A stretch of DNA of 5,885 bases from Clostridia bacterium (GCA_017453605.1 JAFTEP010000012.1:1-5885); one strand, 5' to 3'; shown: positions 1 to 5,711, counted from the first letter of the stretch. Notes: generated from the letters alone by a model not told the origin. Numbers and translations are program-made.

Positions 1-16
1 GGGAGCGGTGTCAATG

Positions 17-46
17 GAAAAAATAACGGAAATTATGTATTTTTTC
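17..46 (-). terminator. Weak AT-rich inverted repeat after the metallophosphatase gene
   Basis: Bases 17-25 (GAAAAAATA) and 38-46 (TATTTTTTC) form a perfect 9-bp inverted repeat with a 12-base loop. It overlaps the TGA stop of the leftward phosphatase gene by two bases. In the leftward transcript the 3' arm is U-rich, as in an intrinsic terminator, but the stem has only one G-C pair and would be weak. It may attenuate or end the transcript, or simply be AT-rich intergenic sequence. Confidence 0.3.
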
Positions 47-1514
47 AGTCGAGGACGGTTATCCTTCCGTCGACGTGCGAGTCGAGTGTGGGATTGGTCG
101 AGAAGTATTCCTCGATGATGTTGTTCTGCGATGTCGCGACTATCCTCGGCTTCATGTTCTTTTTTACGTCCTTCAGCGGCACCCCGAAGAACTTGTCGAA
201 GTTGTTGAAGTGATAGTCCTGGATGCCGAGTTTTATCTTCATGTCGTCCGTCACCGGCTCTCCGCGGAACGTGAGGCTCTCAATAGTGTGAGTGCTCTTT
301 CTGTAGGTCAGTCTCAGCGCCGACGAGAACTGATAGAACTCCGTTTCCCCGACCCAGGCGTCGTCGCGCATGAGGTGATACGCGATCCTTCTCAGCTGTT
401 CCCCGGTGACTTCCACCATATATATCGGTCCGTCGAACGGAGTGTTCTCGATCAAGTCCTGATATTCTATCAGCGGTCCGAGCTCCTTTTTCCTGATGCT
501 TCCCGAACCGAAGAGCATCACGTCGAAGCTCGCGTCGTCCGCCATCACGTCCGCGTAGAGATCGCCCATCTCCGTCTCCTGCTCGCGGGACGGATGGGTG
601 AGCTTTCTCGCCCAGCGGCAGATCACGCGCTTGTATTTGCTGTCGGTCTTCACTCTGTAGCTGTCGATGAGTTCCTTCATCACCGGATCTTCCGGCGCGG
701 TATCCTCGTTTATCTTCTCGCATCTCCAGTCGATTTTTTCGATCTTCCCCGAGGCTCTGTCGTAGGTCAGGTCCGCCCTGCCGATGACTCCGGTCCCGGT
801 CCCCGCCTGGACGATCGGTACGCCGTTGACCCACACGGGCTCTTCGATGAAGGTGTGCGAGTGACCGCCGATTATCAGATCGACGCCCCAGTCCGGGTCG
901 AGTTTTTCGGCGAGCTTGATATCGTTGTCGATCCCGATATGCGTCAGCAGCACCGTGACGTCGGTGTTCACCGTGCGGTAGTTGTCGCAGATCACGCCGA
1001 CTTCCTTCGCCGCCGATTCGAGGTCGATGAAGGTGCCGATTATCTTTTCGGACCTCGTCGACGCGAGGACTTCCTCGGTGAGTATGCCTATAAAGAGCAC
1101 CCTCAGTCCTCCGACCTCGACGTTGAGGAATGGAGTGAACACTCTGGAATTGTTCATCGTGATGAACAGATTCGCGTTGATTATCGGGAATTTCGCGCAC
1201 TTTTCAAGAAACAAAAGATGCGCGAAGCCGTAGTCGACTTCGTGATTGCCTATAGTCGCGACATCCGGGCGCAGATTGTTCATCAGGTTTATCGTCGACA
1301 GCCCCTGATATTCTGAATCTATGACCGATCCTCTGAACATATCTCCGGCGACGGCGTATATCACGTTCGGGTCTTCTCTTCTGACCTTTTCGACGTATCC
1401 GCTGAGCCTGCTCAGCCCTCCGGTCTCTTTTCCCCCGACCGTTTTCGGCAAAAAGTCGCCGTGAAGGTCGTTGGAGTGAAGAAAGGTCAGATTTACAAGA
1501 TCTTTTTTCGGCAT
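45..1514 (-). CDS. Cytosolic metallophosphatase / 5'-nucleotidase (UshA/YunD-type two-domain)
   Basis: This 489-residue protein belongs to the 5'-nucleotidase family, which hydrolyses nucleoside monophosphates and related phosphate esters with two divalent metals. The N-terminal calcineurin-like domain (about 7-270) carries every expected metal motif: D16 and H18 in SNDLHGD, GD at 57-58, GNHE at 89-92, H192 in THIG, and GGHSH at 216-220. The C-terminal nucleotidase domain (about 300-450) starts with ETEMGDLYAD near 313 and contains GSGSIR at 336-341. The GGDGY-like substrate segment usual in the family is not evident; the corresponding region reads FNNFDKF at 436-442, so the true substrate is uncertain. 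There is no signal peptide (the N-terminus is MPKKDLVNL) and no anchor, so it should be cytosolic, like Bacillus YunD and unlike periplasmic UshA. The ATG has AGGAG 6 bases upstream. It lies 95 bases downstream of uxaA on the same strand and has its own promoter. Family assignment is firm; substrate and link to uronate metabolism are unknown. Confidence 0.93.
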   Translation of the reverse strand: MPKKDLVNLTFLHSNDLHGDFLPKTVGGKETGGLSRLSGYVEKVRREDPNVIYAVAGDMFRGSVIDSEYQGLSTINLMNNLRPDVATIGNHEVDYGFAHLLFLEKCAKFPIINANLFITMNNSRVFTPFLNVEVGGLRVLFIGILTEEVLASTRSEKIIGTFIDLESAAKEVGVICDNYRTVNTDVTVLLTHIGIDNDIKLAEKLDPDWGVDLIIGGHSHTFIEEPVWVNGVPIVQAGTGTGVIGRADLTYDRASGKIEKIDWRCEKINEDTAPEDPVMKELIDSYRVKTDSKYKRVICRWARKLTHPSREQETEMGDLYADVMADDASFDVMLFGSGSIRKKELGPLIEYQDLIENTPFDGPIYMVEVTGEQLRRIAYHLMRDDAWVGETEFYQFSSALRLTYRKSTHTIESLTFRGEPVTDDMKIKLGIQDYHFNNFDKFFGVPLKDVKKNMKPRIVATSQNNIIEEYFSTNPTLDSHVDGRITVLD

Positions 1515-1520
1515 GGCTTT

Positions 1521-1525
1521 CTCCT
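1521..1525 (-). promoter_or_regulatory. Ribosome binding site of the metallophosphatase gene
   Basis: AGGAG on the minus strand lies 6 bases before the ATG at 1514. This supports that start, which places the SNDLHGD metal motif at the usual distance from the N-terminus. Confidence 0.8.
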
Positions 1526-1577
1526 TTGTCGCGTTTGCGGGTCACGACGCCGCGATCTGCGGTCGGCTTACAAATTT

Positions 1578-1606
1578 ATTATATATTAACGGCGCCTTTC
1601 TGTCAA
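1578..1606 (-). promoter_or_regulatory. Consensus sigma-A promoter for the metallophosphatase gene
   Basis: On the minus strand the -35 box is TTGACA (1606-1601) and the -10 box is TATAAT (1583-1578), separated by exactly 17 bases; both hexamers match consensus. The predicted transcript start is near 1571, giving a leader of about 57 bases. The -35 box begins only 3 bases after the uxaA TGA, and no terminator hairpin separates uxaA from this promoter. The gene can therefore probably be expressed both alone and by read-through from uxaBA. Confidence 0.85.
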
Positions 1607-1609
1607 GCC

Positions 1610-3070
1610 TCAGAGCGTCACGCCGTCCTTGAAGATCGCAAGCTCGCTGTTGTCGAACTTTTCTCCCTTCGTCTCTTTCCCGGAGGCGATCCCGAGAACA
1701 AGACCAGTCAGTTCGTCGGAAAGCGCTTTTCTGTCCTCTCCGGCGAGAAGCCTACCGGCGTCGAAATCTATCCACGCCTTCTTTTTTTCAAAAAGCGCGC
1801 TGTTTGATGAAATTTTGACCGTCGGGACGGGGCAGGAGAACGGAGTTCCTCTCCCGGTCGAAAAAAGCACCGCCTGACAGCCCGCCGCCGCGAGCGCGGT
1901 CGAGCTGACAAGATCGTTTCCCGGCGCGCACAGGAGCGTCAGCCCCTTTTTTCTTATCTGCCCGGCGTAGCCGACGACGTCCGTTATCGGCGCCGAGCCG
2001 CCCTTTCTCACGCAGCCGAGAGACTTCTCCTCGAGCGTCGTGATCCCGCCCGCCCTGTTCCCGGGCGAGGGGTTCTCGTTGATCTTCTCCCCGTATTTCA
2101 TAAAATACTCTCTGAAGCCGTTTATCATCTTCACGGTCTCGCCGAAGACTTCGCGCGACACGCAGCGAGAGGTCAGCGCTCTCTCCGCGCCGAACATCTC
2201 CGGCACCTCCGTCAGCGCCGCGCTTCCTCCGGACGAGATCAGTCTGTCTGTGAAGGTGCCGATCAGCGGATTCGCCGTCACTCCCGAAAGCCCGTCCGAG
2301 CCTCCGCACTTGAGACCGATCACAAGATCCTCCGCCCCGCACTCGCTTCTCTTCGCCCGCGCCGCCTCGCGCAGGAGCTTTTTTACCGCCTCGACTCCGG
2401 CTTTTATCTCGTCGTCTTCACTCTGAGCTTCGAGAAACAGTATTCTTGAGTCGTCGAAGTCGCCGAGGCGCTTTTTCAGTTCGCCGACGTTCCCGTTTTC
2501 ACAGCCGAGCCCCACGATCAGCGTTCCCGCCGCGTTCGGGTGTTTCGCAAGAGACGCCAGAAGCCTCAGCGTGTTTTCGAGATCGCCTCCGAGCTGAGAG
2601 CAGCCGTAGGAGTGGCTGAATACCTTTACCTTCACGTTCTCCGGCGCGTCACCGGCCGCCTCTTTGATCGCCCGCGCCGTCGGCACCGCGCAGCCCACAG
2701 TCGGGATGATCCAGATCTCGTTTCTTATGCCGACTTTCCCGTCGCTCCGGCGAAATCCCGAAAAAGTCAGTTTTTCCGCCGCCGGACCTGCGCAAAGCAA
2801 GGGGGCGTAATCCCAGCTCTCGGTGCCGCCGAGATCGGAAACGAGATTGTGAGAGTGGACGTGTTCGCCCGCCCCGATCTTCTTCGATGCGTGACCGATG
2901 GGATAGGCGTATTTAAATACCTTTTCGCCCGGCTCTATATCTATAAGCGCGATCTTGTGCCCGGCCGGCACGTCGCTCTGCGCCGTAATATTCCCGTCGC
3001 TCTCGCCCTTTTTCAGCCCGAACGGACAGACCGCGACCGAGTCCCGGTCTTCTATCCTGATAATCTTCAT
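1610..3070 (-). CDS. uxaA: Altronate dehydratase (UxaA)
   Basis: UxaA dehydrates D-altronate to 2-keto-3-deoxy-D-gluconate in the galacturonate branch of hexuronate catabolism, in the cytosol. From the chosen ATG it is 486 residues, close to the roughly 495 of the E. coli enzyme. An N-terminal SAF domain (about 1-80) ends in the metal-ligand motif HVHSHN at 70-75. The large dehydratase domain follows, with GFRRSDGKVGIRNE at 105-118, PTVGC at 123-127, HSYGCSQLGGD at 153-163, GLGCEN at 187-192, GLKCGGSDG at 252-260 and SGGSAALTEVPEMFGAE at 280-296. All are characteristic of the altronate/galactarate dehydratase family. An in-frame ATG at 3133 would add 21 residues inside uxaB. The ATG at 3070 is preferred because it has GGAGG 7 bases upstream, begins the domain (MKIIRIED), and overlaps the uxaB stop as ATGA. 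Galactarate dehydratase is the main alternative, but the uxaB partner argues for altronate. Confidence 0.95.
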   Translation of the reverse strand: MKIIRIEDRDSVAVCPFGLKKGESDGNITAQSDVPAGHKIALIDIEPGEKVFKYAYPIGHASKKIGAGEHVHSHNLVSDLGGTESWDYAPLLCAGPAAEKLTFSGFRRSDGKVGIRNEIWIIPTVGCAVPTARAIKEAAGDAPENVKVKVFSHSYGCSQLGGDLENTLRLLASLAKHPNAAGTLIVGLGCENGNVGELKKRLGDFDDSRILFLEAQSEDDEIKAGVEAVKKLLREAARAKRSECGAEDLVIGLKCGGSDGLSGVTANPLIGTFTDRLISSGGSAALTEVPEMFGAERALTSRCVSREVFGETVKMINGFREYFMKYGEKINENPSPGNRAGGITTLEEKSLGCVRKGGSAPITDVVGYAGQIRKKGLTLLCAPGNDLVSSTALAAAGCQAVLFSTGRGTPFSCPVPTVKISSNSALFEKKKAWIDFDAGRLLAGEDRKALSDELTGLVLGIASGKETKGEKFDNSELAIFKDGVTL

Positions 3071-3082
3071 TTCATGACCTCC
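3067..3082 (-). promoter_or_regulatory. uxaB-uxaA translational coupling site with a strong RBS
   Basis: The uxaB TGA and the uxaA ATG overlap as ATGA (3070-3067). A full GGAGG (3082-3078) sits 7 bases before the uxaA ATG, inside the last codons of uxaB. This arrangement fixes the uxaA start and suggests coupled, near-stoichiometric translation of the two enzymes. Confidence 0.85.
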
Positions 3083-4524
3083 GAGAGCGCCGCGTCGACG
3101 CCCTTTTTGAGAAGCAAAAGATATTTTTTGCATTTCTTTTCAAGCCCGGGGATCTCTCTCAGATCCTCTCCCCAGAGAAACGTGTTCGCCATGATCCGCT
3201 CGGCGTATTCTTCCGCGCCGAGAGCGTTTATCCCGCAGAAGAATCTCAGAACGTCTTCATTGTCGGTCACGGCGTATTTTTTCCCGTTCGCCTCGCCGTA
3301 AAAGACGCCGTCTTGTATTTTCCCTCTGTAGAAACGCATCAGCGCCGCAAGCGACAGCGCCGCCGCCTCGGAGATCTCTTTTCCGGCCTTCGCGGCGTCC
3401 TTCAGGCTCGGAAGAAGTCTCGCCTTGTATTTTGACGTCGAATTGAGGCAGATCGACAGCAGCGCGTGATGAAGATACGGGTTTTCAAACCTTGCGTTTA
3501 CTTCTTTCACGAAGTTTCTCACTTCGTTTTCCGGCAGGGGAACGTACGGCGCGAGCGCCTCGTTCTGGAGTTTGGTGATGAAAGCTCTCATCGACGCGTC
3601 GTCCATGCAGTCCTTCACGGTCTCAAAGCCGGCTAAATGTCCCAGAAGCGCGAATCCCGTGTGCGAGCCGTTGAGGATCCTCACCTTTCTTTCTCTGTAG
3701 GGCTTCACGTTGTCGGTGAAGACCGCGTTGATCCCGGCCTTTCTGAGCGGGAATTCGTTTTCTATATTTCCCTTTTTCTCTATCACCCACAGTCCGAAGG
3801 GCTCGCAGACGTCGGCGAGCGCGTCGGAATAATCCGTGAGGGCTTCCTTGGGTTTTCCCGAAACGATGCGGTCGACAAGCGTTTCCGAAAAAAAGCACGC
3901 TGTGTCGATCCAGCGGCTGAAATCTTCTCCGAGCTTCCAGTTTTCCGTGAGCGTTTTCACGCAGGCCCTGAGCTTCGCGGCGTTGTTTTCGATAAGCTCG
4001 CAGGGGATGACGTAGACGCCTTTTTCGGGATCCCCGCCGAACGCGGCGAATCTCAGATACAACAGCTTCGTCAACTTTCCCGGAAAGCTCTCCGGCATAC
4101 TGTAAAAATGATCGTTCCCGCCGAGCGCGATCCCCGCCTCCGTGGTGTTTGAGATGATTAATCTCAGGTCTTTTTCTTTTGCGAGCGCGAAGAACTCCGC
4201 GGGATCTTCAAAGGTGGAGACGGCTTTTTCTATGCAGCTTATTATCCTTTTTTCCTCTCCCGACGCGCCTCTGTATATGACGGTATATAGTCCGTTTTGT
4301 CTCCTGAAATCTTCGAGATCTCCCCTCGCGGTAGTCTTCACGACGGCGACCGAGCCGTCGAAAATCCCTTTTTCGTTCATCCGGTCGACAAAATCGAGCG
4401 CGAACGCCCTGAGAAAATTCCCCTGACCGAACTGCACGACCTTTATCGGACGCTTTTTCTTAGTGCCGAAGACGTCGTTTATCGCCGGAAGAGAGTCTGT
4501 CGATTTTCCGTTTGTCTTTTCCAT
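3067..4524 (-). CDS. uxaB: Tagaturonate reductase / altronate oxidoreductase (UxaB)
   Basis: UxaB reduces D-tagaturonate to D-altronate with NADH, feeding UxaA. At 485 residues it matches the normal family length (E. coli about 483). It belongs to the polyol-specific long-chain dehydrogenase (mannitol dehydrogenase) family. The N-terminal Rossmann domain shows the dinucleotide-binding stretch VVQFGQGNFLRAF at 29-41 and SNTTEAGI at 125-132. The C-terminal catalytic domain carries the family signature K-x4-N-x2-H as K280, N285 and H288 (KVRILNGSH). The ATG at 4524 follows GAGGGG with 6-base spacing. It is the first gene of the leftward operon, about 88 bases downstream of a predicted transcript start. 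Fructuronate reductase (UxuB) and mannitol/arabinitol dehydrogenases are close relatives, but the adjacent uxaA makes tagaturonate the best substrate call. Confidence 0.93.
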   Translation of the reverse strand: MEKTNGKSTDSLPAINDVFGTKKKRPIKVVQFGQGNFLRAFALDFVDRMNEKGIFDGSVAVVKTTARGDLEDFRRQNGLYTVIYRGASGEEKRIISCIEKAVSTFEDPAEFFALAKEKDLRLIISNTTEAGIALGGNDHFYSMPESFPGKLTKLLYLRFAAFGGDPEKGVYVIPCELIENNAAKLRACVKTLTENWKLGEDFSRWIDTACFFSETLVDRIVSGKPKEALTDYSDALADVCEPFGLWVIEKKGNIENEFPLRKAGINAVFTDNVKPYRERKVRILNGSHTGFALLGHLAGFETVKDCMDDASMRAFITKLQNEALAPYVPLPENEVRNFVKEVNARFENPYLHHALLSICLNSTSKYKARLLPSLKDAAKAGKEISEAAALSLAALMRFYRGKIQDGVFYGEANGKKYAVTDNEDVLRFFCGINALGAEEYAERIMANTFLWGEDLREIPGLEKKCKKYLLLLKKGVDAALSEVMK

Positions 4525-4530
4525 TTTTAT

Positions 4531-4536
4531 CCCCTC
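4531..4536 (-). promoter_or_regulatory. Ribosome binding site of uxaB
   Basis: GAGGGG on the minus strand lies 6 bases (AT-rich) before the ATG at 4524 and supports that start codon. Confidence 0.75.
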
Positions 4537-4549
4537 GTTTGCCGTTTTA

Positions 4550-4563
4550 TGAAAGCGTTTACA
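4550..4563. promoter_or_regulatory. LacI/CcpA-type operator O1 (cre-like) in the uxaB leader
   Basis: TGAAAGCGTTTACA is an imperfect palindrome with 5 of 7 base pairs symmetric and a central CG step. It fits the cre-type consensus bound by CcpA and related LacI-family proteins. It lies about 50-63 bases downstream of the predicted uxaBA transcript start and 26-39 bases before the uxaB ATG, where a bound repressor would act as a roadblock. A near copy (O2) lies at 4691-4704. The adjacent LacI-type regulator is the likely ligand; a global CcpA is the alternative. Confidence 0.65.
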
Positions 4564-4571
4564 TTCATGAA

Positions 4572-4597
4572 CGCAAAAACCGGAACTGTTTTTCGCG
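4572..4597 (-). other. Hairpin in the uxaBA 5' leader
   Basis: In the leftward transcript, 4597-4588 and 4580-4572 pair to give a 9-bp stem (GCG/CGC plus GTTTTT/AAAAAC) with one bulged base and a 7-base loop. It lies roughly 15-40 bases into the predicted leader. No U-tract follows it, so it is not an ordinary intrinsic terminator. It may stabilise the 5' end or be incidental. Confidence 0.3.
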
Positions 4598-4619
4598 CCG
4601 TACGGTCTCTGCTGACGCC

Positions 4620-4648
4620 ATTATACAAAATATTTTGCAAAATGTCAA
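4620..4648 (-). promoter_or_regulatory. Consensus sigma-A promoter of the uxaBA operon
   Basis: The minus strand shows TTGACA (4648-4643), a 17-base spacer and TATAAT (4625-4620), all exact consensus. The transcript would start near 4612 and have a leader of about 88 bases before uxaB. Such a strong promoter implies control by a repressor rather than an activator. Operator-like sites flank it on both sides (4550-4563 and 4691-4704), and its spacer is palindromic. Confidence 0.88.
4626..4643. promoter_or_regulatory. Two overlapping 12-bp palindromes in the uxaBA promoter spacer
   Basis: CAAAATATTTTG (4626-4637) and ATTTTGCAAAAT (4632-4643) are each perfect palindromes. They share six bases and together fill the spacer between the -10 and -35 boxes, touching the -35. 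A dimeric repressor bound here would occlude RNA polymerase. Neither resembles O1 or O2, so a different regulator, or chance AT-rich symmetry, must be considered. Confidence 0.3.
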
Positions 4649-4656
4649 TCAGCCTC

Positions 4657-4685
4657 TTGATTTTTTCCGCGATCGGGTGTATCAT
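4657..4685 (+). promoter_or_regulatory. Promoter of the LacI-family regulator gene
   Basis: TTGATT (4657-4662), a 17-base spacer and TATCAT (4680-4685) form a moderate sigma-A promoter. Transcription would start near 4692, leaving a leader of about 27 bases before the GTG start. The operator-like site O2 lies exactly at the predicted start point, suggesting autorepression. Confidence 0.55.
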
Positions 4686-4690
4686 TATGT

Positions 4691-4704
4691 TGAAAGTACT
4701 TACA
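4691..4704. promoter_or_regulatory. LacI-type operator O2 at the regulator's transcript start
   Basis: TGAAAGTACTTACA is palindromic in 6 of 7 base pairs. It matches O1 in 11 of 14 positions, sharing TGAAAG and TTACA in the same orientation and differing only in three central bases. It covers the predicted +1 of the regulator gene and lies about 80-92 bases upstream of the uxaBA transcript start. Its centre is 141 bp from that of O1. The repeated half-sites are the best evidence that both are bound by one protein, probably the adjacent regulator. Confidence 0.6.
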
Positions 4705-4714
4705 GGGGCGGTGG
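4704..4714 (+). promoter_or_regulatory. Ribosome binding region for the GTG start of the regulator
   Basis: AGGGG (4704-4708) lies 10 bases before the GTG at 4719, somewhat far, and GGTGG (4710-4714) lies 4 bases before it, somewhat near. Neither is ideal. With the GTG start codon this suggests modest translation, as is common for repressors. The region touches the right edge of O2. Confidence 0.45.
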
Positions 4715-4718
4715 TACG

Positions 4719-5678
4719 GTGAACATATACGACGTCGCAAAACTTGCGGGCGTCAGCATCGCCACGGTCTCGCGCGTCATCAACAACAGCCCGTCCGTCA
4801 GCGAGAAGACCGCCGAAAGGGTCAAAGAAGTCATGCGCGAGGGGGGATACGTCCCCAACGCCTTTGCGAGAGGTCTCGGTCTCAACACGATGCGGATGGT
4901 CGGAGTGCTCTGCACAGACCTTTCCGACCCGTTCTACGCCGCTTCTGTCGGAAGGGTGCAGGCGCTTTTGAGGGAGAACGGAAAGGACACCGTCCTCGCC
5001 TGCACGGGCAATTCCCTGCAGAACAAGAAAAAGTGCCTCTCGGACATCGTCAGGCGCAAGGTCGACGCGGTCGTGCTGATCGGCTCCGCTTTCAAGGAAG
5101 ACAAGGACAACAGCCACATCGTCGAGGCGGCAAAAAAAGTCCCGGTCGTCATCATAAACGGCTGGATAGATTTAGAAAACGTCTACTGCGTCGTCTGCGC
5201 CGAGCGCGAAGCGACGCGTTCACTGACGCGTCAGCTCATTGCGTCCGGCTGCCGTGCGCCGCTCTTTCTGCACGGCGCCTCGACCTACAGCGGAGGCGAA
5301 AAGCTCGGCGGCTTCACTGAGGGCTGCGGCGAGGTCCGCGGGACGGTGCTCAGGCTTTCAAGGGACGTGGAGAGCGCGTCGGAGGCGATCAGGGCGCAGT
5401 ACGCCGAAAGCCCCTTCGACTGCGTCGTCGGTTCCGAGGACACTCTTGCCGCCGCCGCGCTGAAGGCGCTCGAAAAGCTGGGATTGAAAATGCCTGTCAC
5501 CGGCTTCAACAACTCTTCTCTTTGCCTCTGCACGACTCCAACTCTCACGAGCGTGGACAACGTGCCGGAAAGTATGTGCCGCTGCGCGGTCAGGCTCCTG
5601 GGCGAGCTCGACGAAGGCGGCAATCCCCCGGCGCGGACGGTGCTGAGCGCAAGGCTCGTGAGAAGAGAAAGCTACTAA
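4719..5678 (+). CDS. LacI-family transcriptional regulator, probable uxaBA repressor
   Basis: This is a 319-residue LacI/GalR-family repressor, slightly short for the family (about 330-340). The N-terminal helix-turn-helix (about 2-23) reads YDVAKLAGVSIATVSRVIN. Its A15-T16 recognition residues match those of CcpA, in keeping with the cre-like sites nearby. The hinge helix follows at YVPNAFARGL (44-53), with L53 as the minor-groove leucine. The periplasmic-binding-like sensor domain starts at VGVLCTDLSDPFYA (61-74) and ends with the conserved TSVD at 277-280. The GTG at 4719 is chosen because it places MNIYDVAK at the family N-terminus; the in-frame ATG at 4512 would lie inside uxaB. Oddities: the R-x2-GF effector arginine is K195, the usual GHRRI motif reads GCRAP at 177-181, and there are 12 cysteines. 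Divergence from uxaB and the paired operators suggest it represses uxaBA and itself, with a galacturonate-pathway intermediate as inducer. The effector is inferred, not shown. Confidence 0.92.
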   Translation: MNIYDVAKLAGVSIATVSRVINNSPSVSEKTAERVKEVMREGGYVPNAFARGLGLNTMRMVGVLCTDLSDPFYAASVGRVQALLRENGKDTVLACTGNSLQNKKKCLSDIVRRKVDAVVLIGSAFKEDKDNSHIVEAAKKVPVVIINGWIDLENVYCVVCAEREATRSLTRQLIASGCRAPLFLHGASTYSGGEKLGGFTEGCGEVRGTVLRLSRDVESASEAIRAQYAESPFDCVVGSEDTLAAAALKALEKLGLKMPVTGFNNSSLCLCTTPTLTSVDNVPESMCRCAVRLLGELDEGGNPPARTVLSARLVRRESY

Positions 5679-5711
5679 TCAAAATCAAAACTGCGTTTTG
5701 ATTTTGGTTTT
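5677..5711 (+). terminator. Intrinsic terminator of the LacI-type regulator gene
   Basis: CAAAATCAAAAC (5680-5691) and GTTTTGATTTTG (5695-5706) form a perfect 12-bp stem with a TGC loop, extendable to about 15 bp by a U-G wobble and two A-U pairs into the stop codon. A short T-run (5708-5711) follows. The stem is AT-rich but long and exact. It would also overlap the last codons of the possible leftward gene at 5685-5885, so it could act on convergent transcripts. Confidence 0.7.

Noticed and set aside
75..1316. A 413-codon open frame on the plus strand opposite the metallophosphatase gene
   Set aside because: It is antisense to a gene with all metal motifs intact. Its residues are R, V and D rich with no recognisable domain, as expected for a shadow frame in GC-rich DNA.
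1567..1572. CTTACA at the phosphatase transcript start, matching one half of O2
   Set aside because: Only a six-base half-site is present and the partner half is missing, so it cannot be called an operator.
3071..3133. An upstream in-frame ATG that would extend UxaA by 21 residues
   Set aside because: The extension lies wholly inside the uxaB coding region. The ATG at 3070 has an ideal GGAGG and begins the conserved SAF domain.
2540..3301. A 253-codon plus-strand open frame opposite uxaA and the end of uxaB
   Set aside because: It lies entirely antisense to two well-conserved enzymes, crosses their junction, and is arginine-rich with no family motif.
4598..4605. CCGTACGG, a perfect 8-bp palindrome near the start of the uxaBA leader
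   Set aside because: It is short, does not extend on either side, and is not repeated elsewhere in the regulatory region.
4512..4718. An upstream in-frame ATG that would extend the LacI-type regulator by 69 residues
   Set aside because: It would start inside uxaB and run through both promoters and operators. LacI-family proteins begin at the helix-turn-helix, matching the GTG at 4719.
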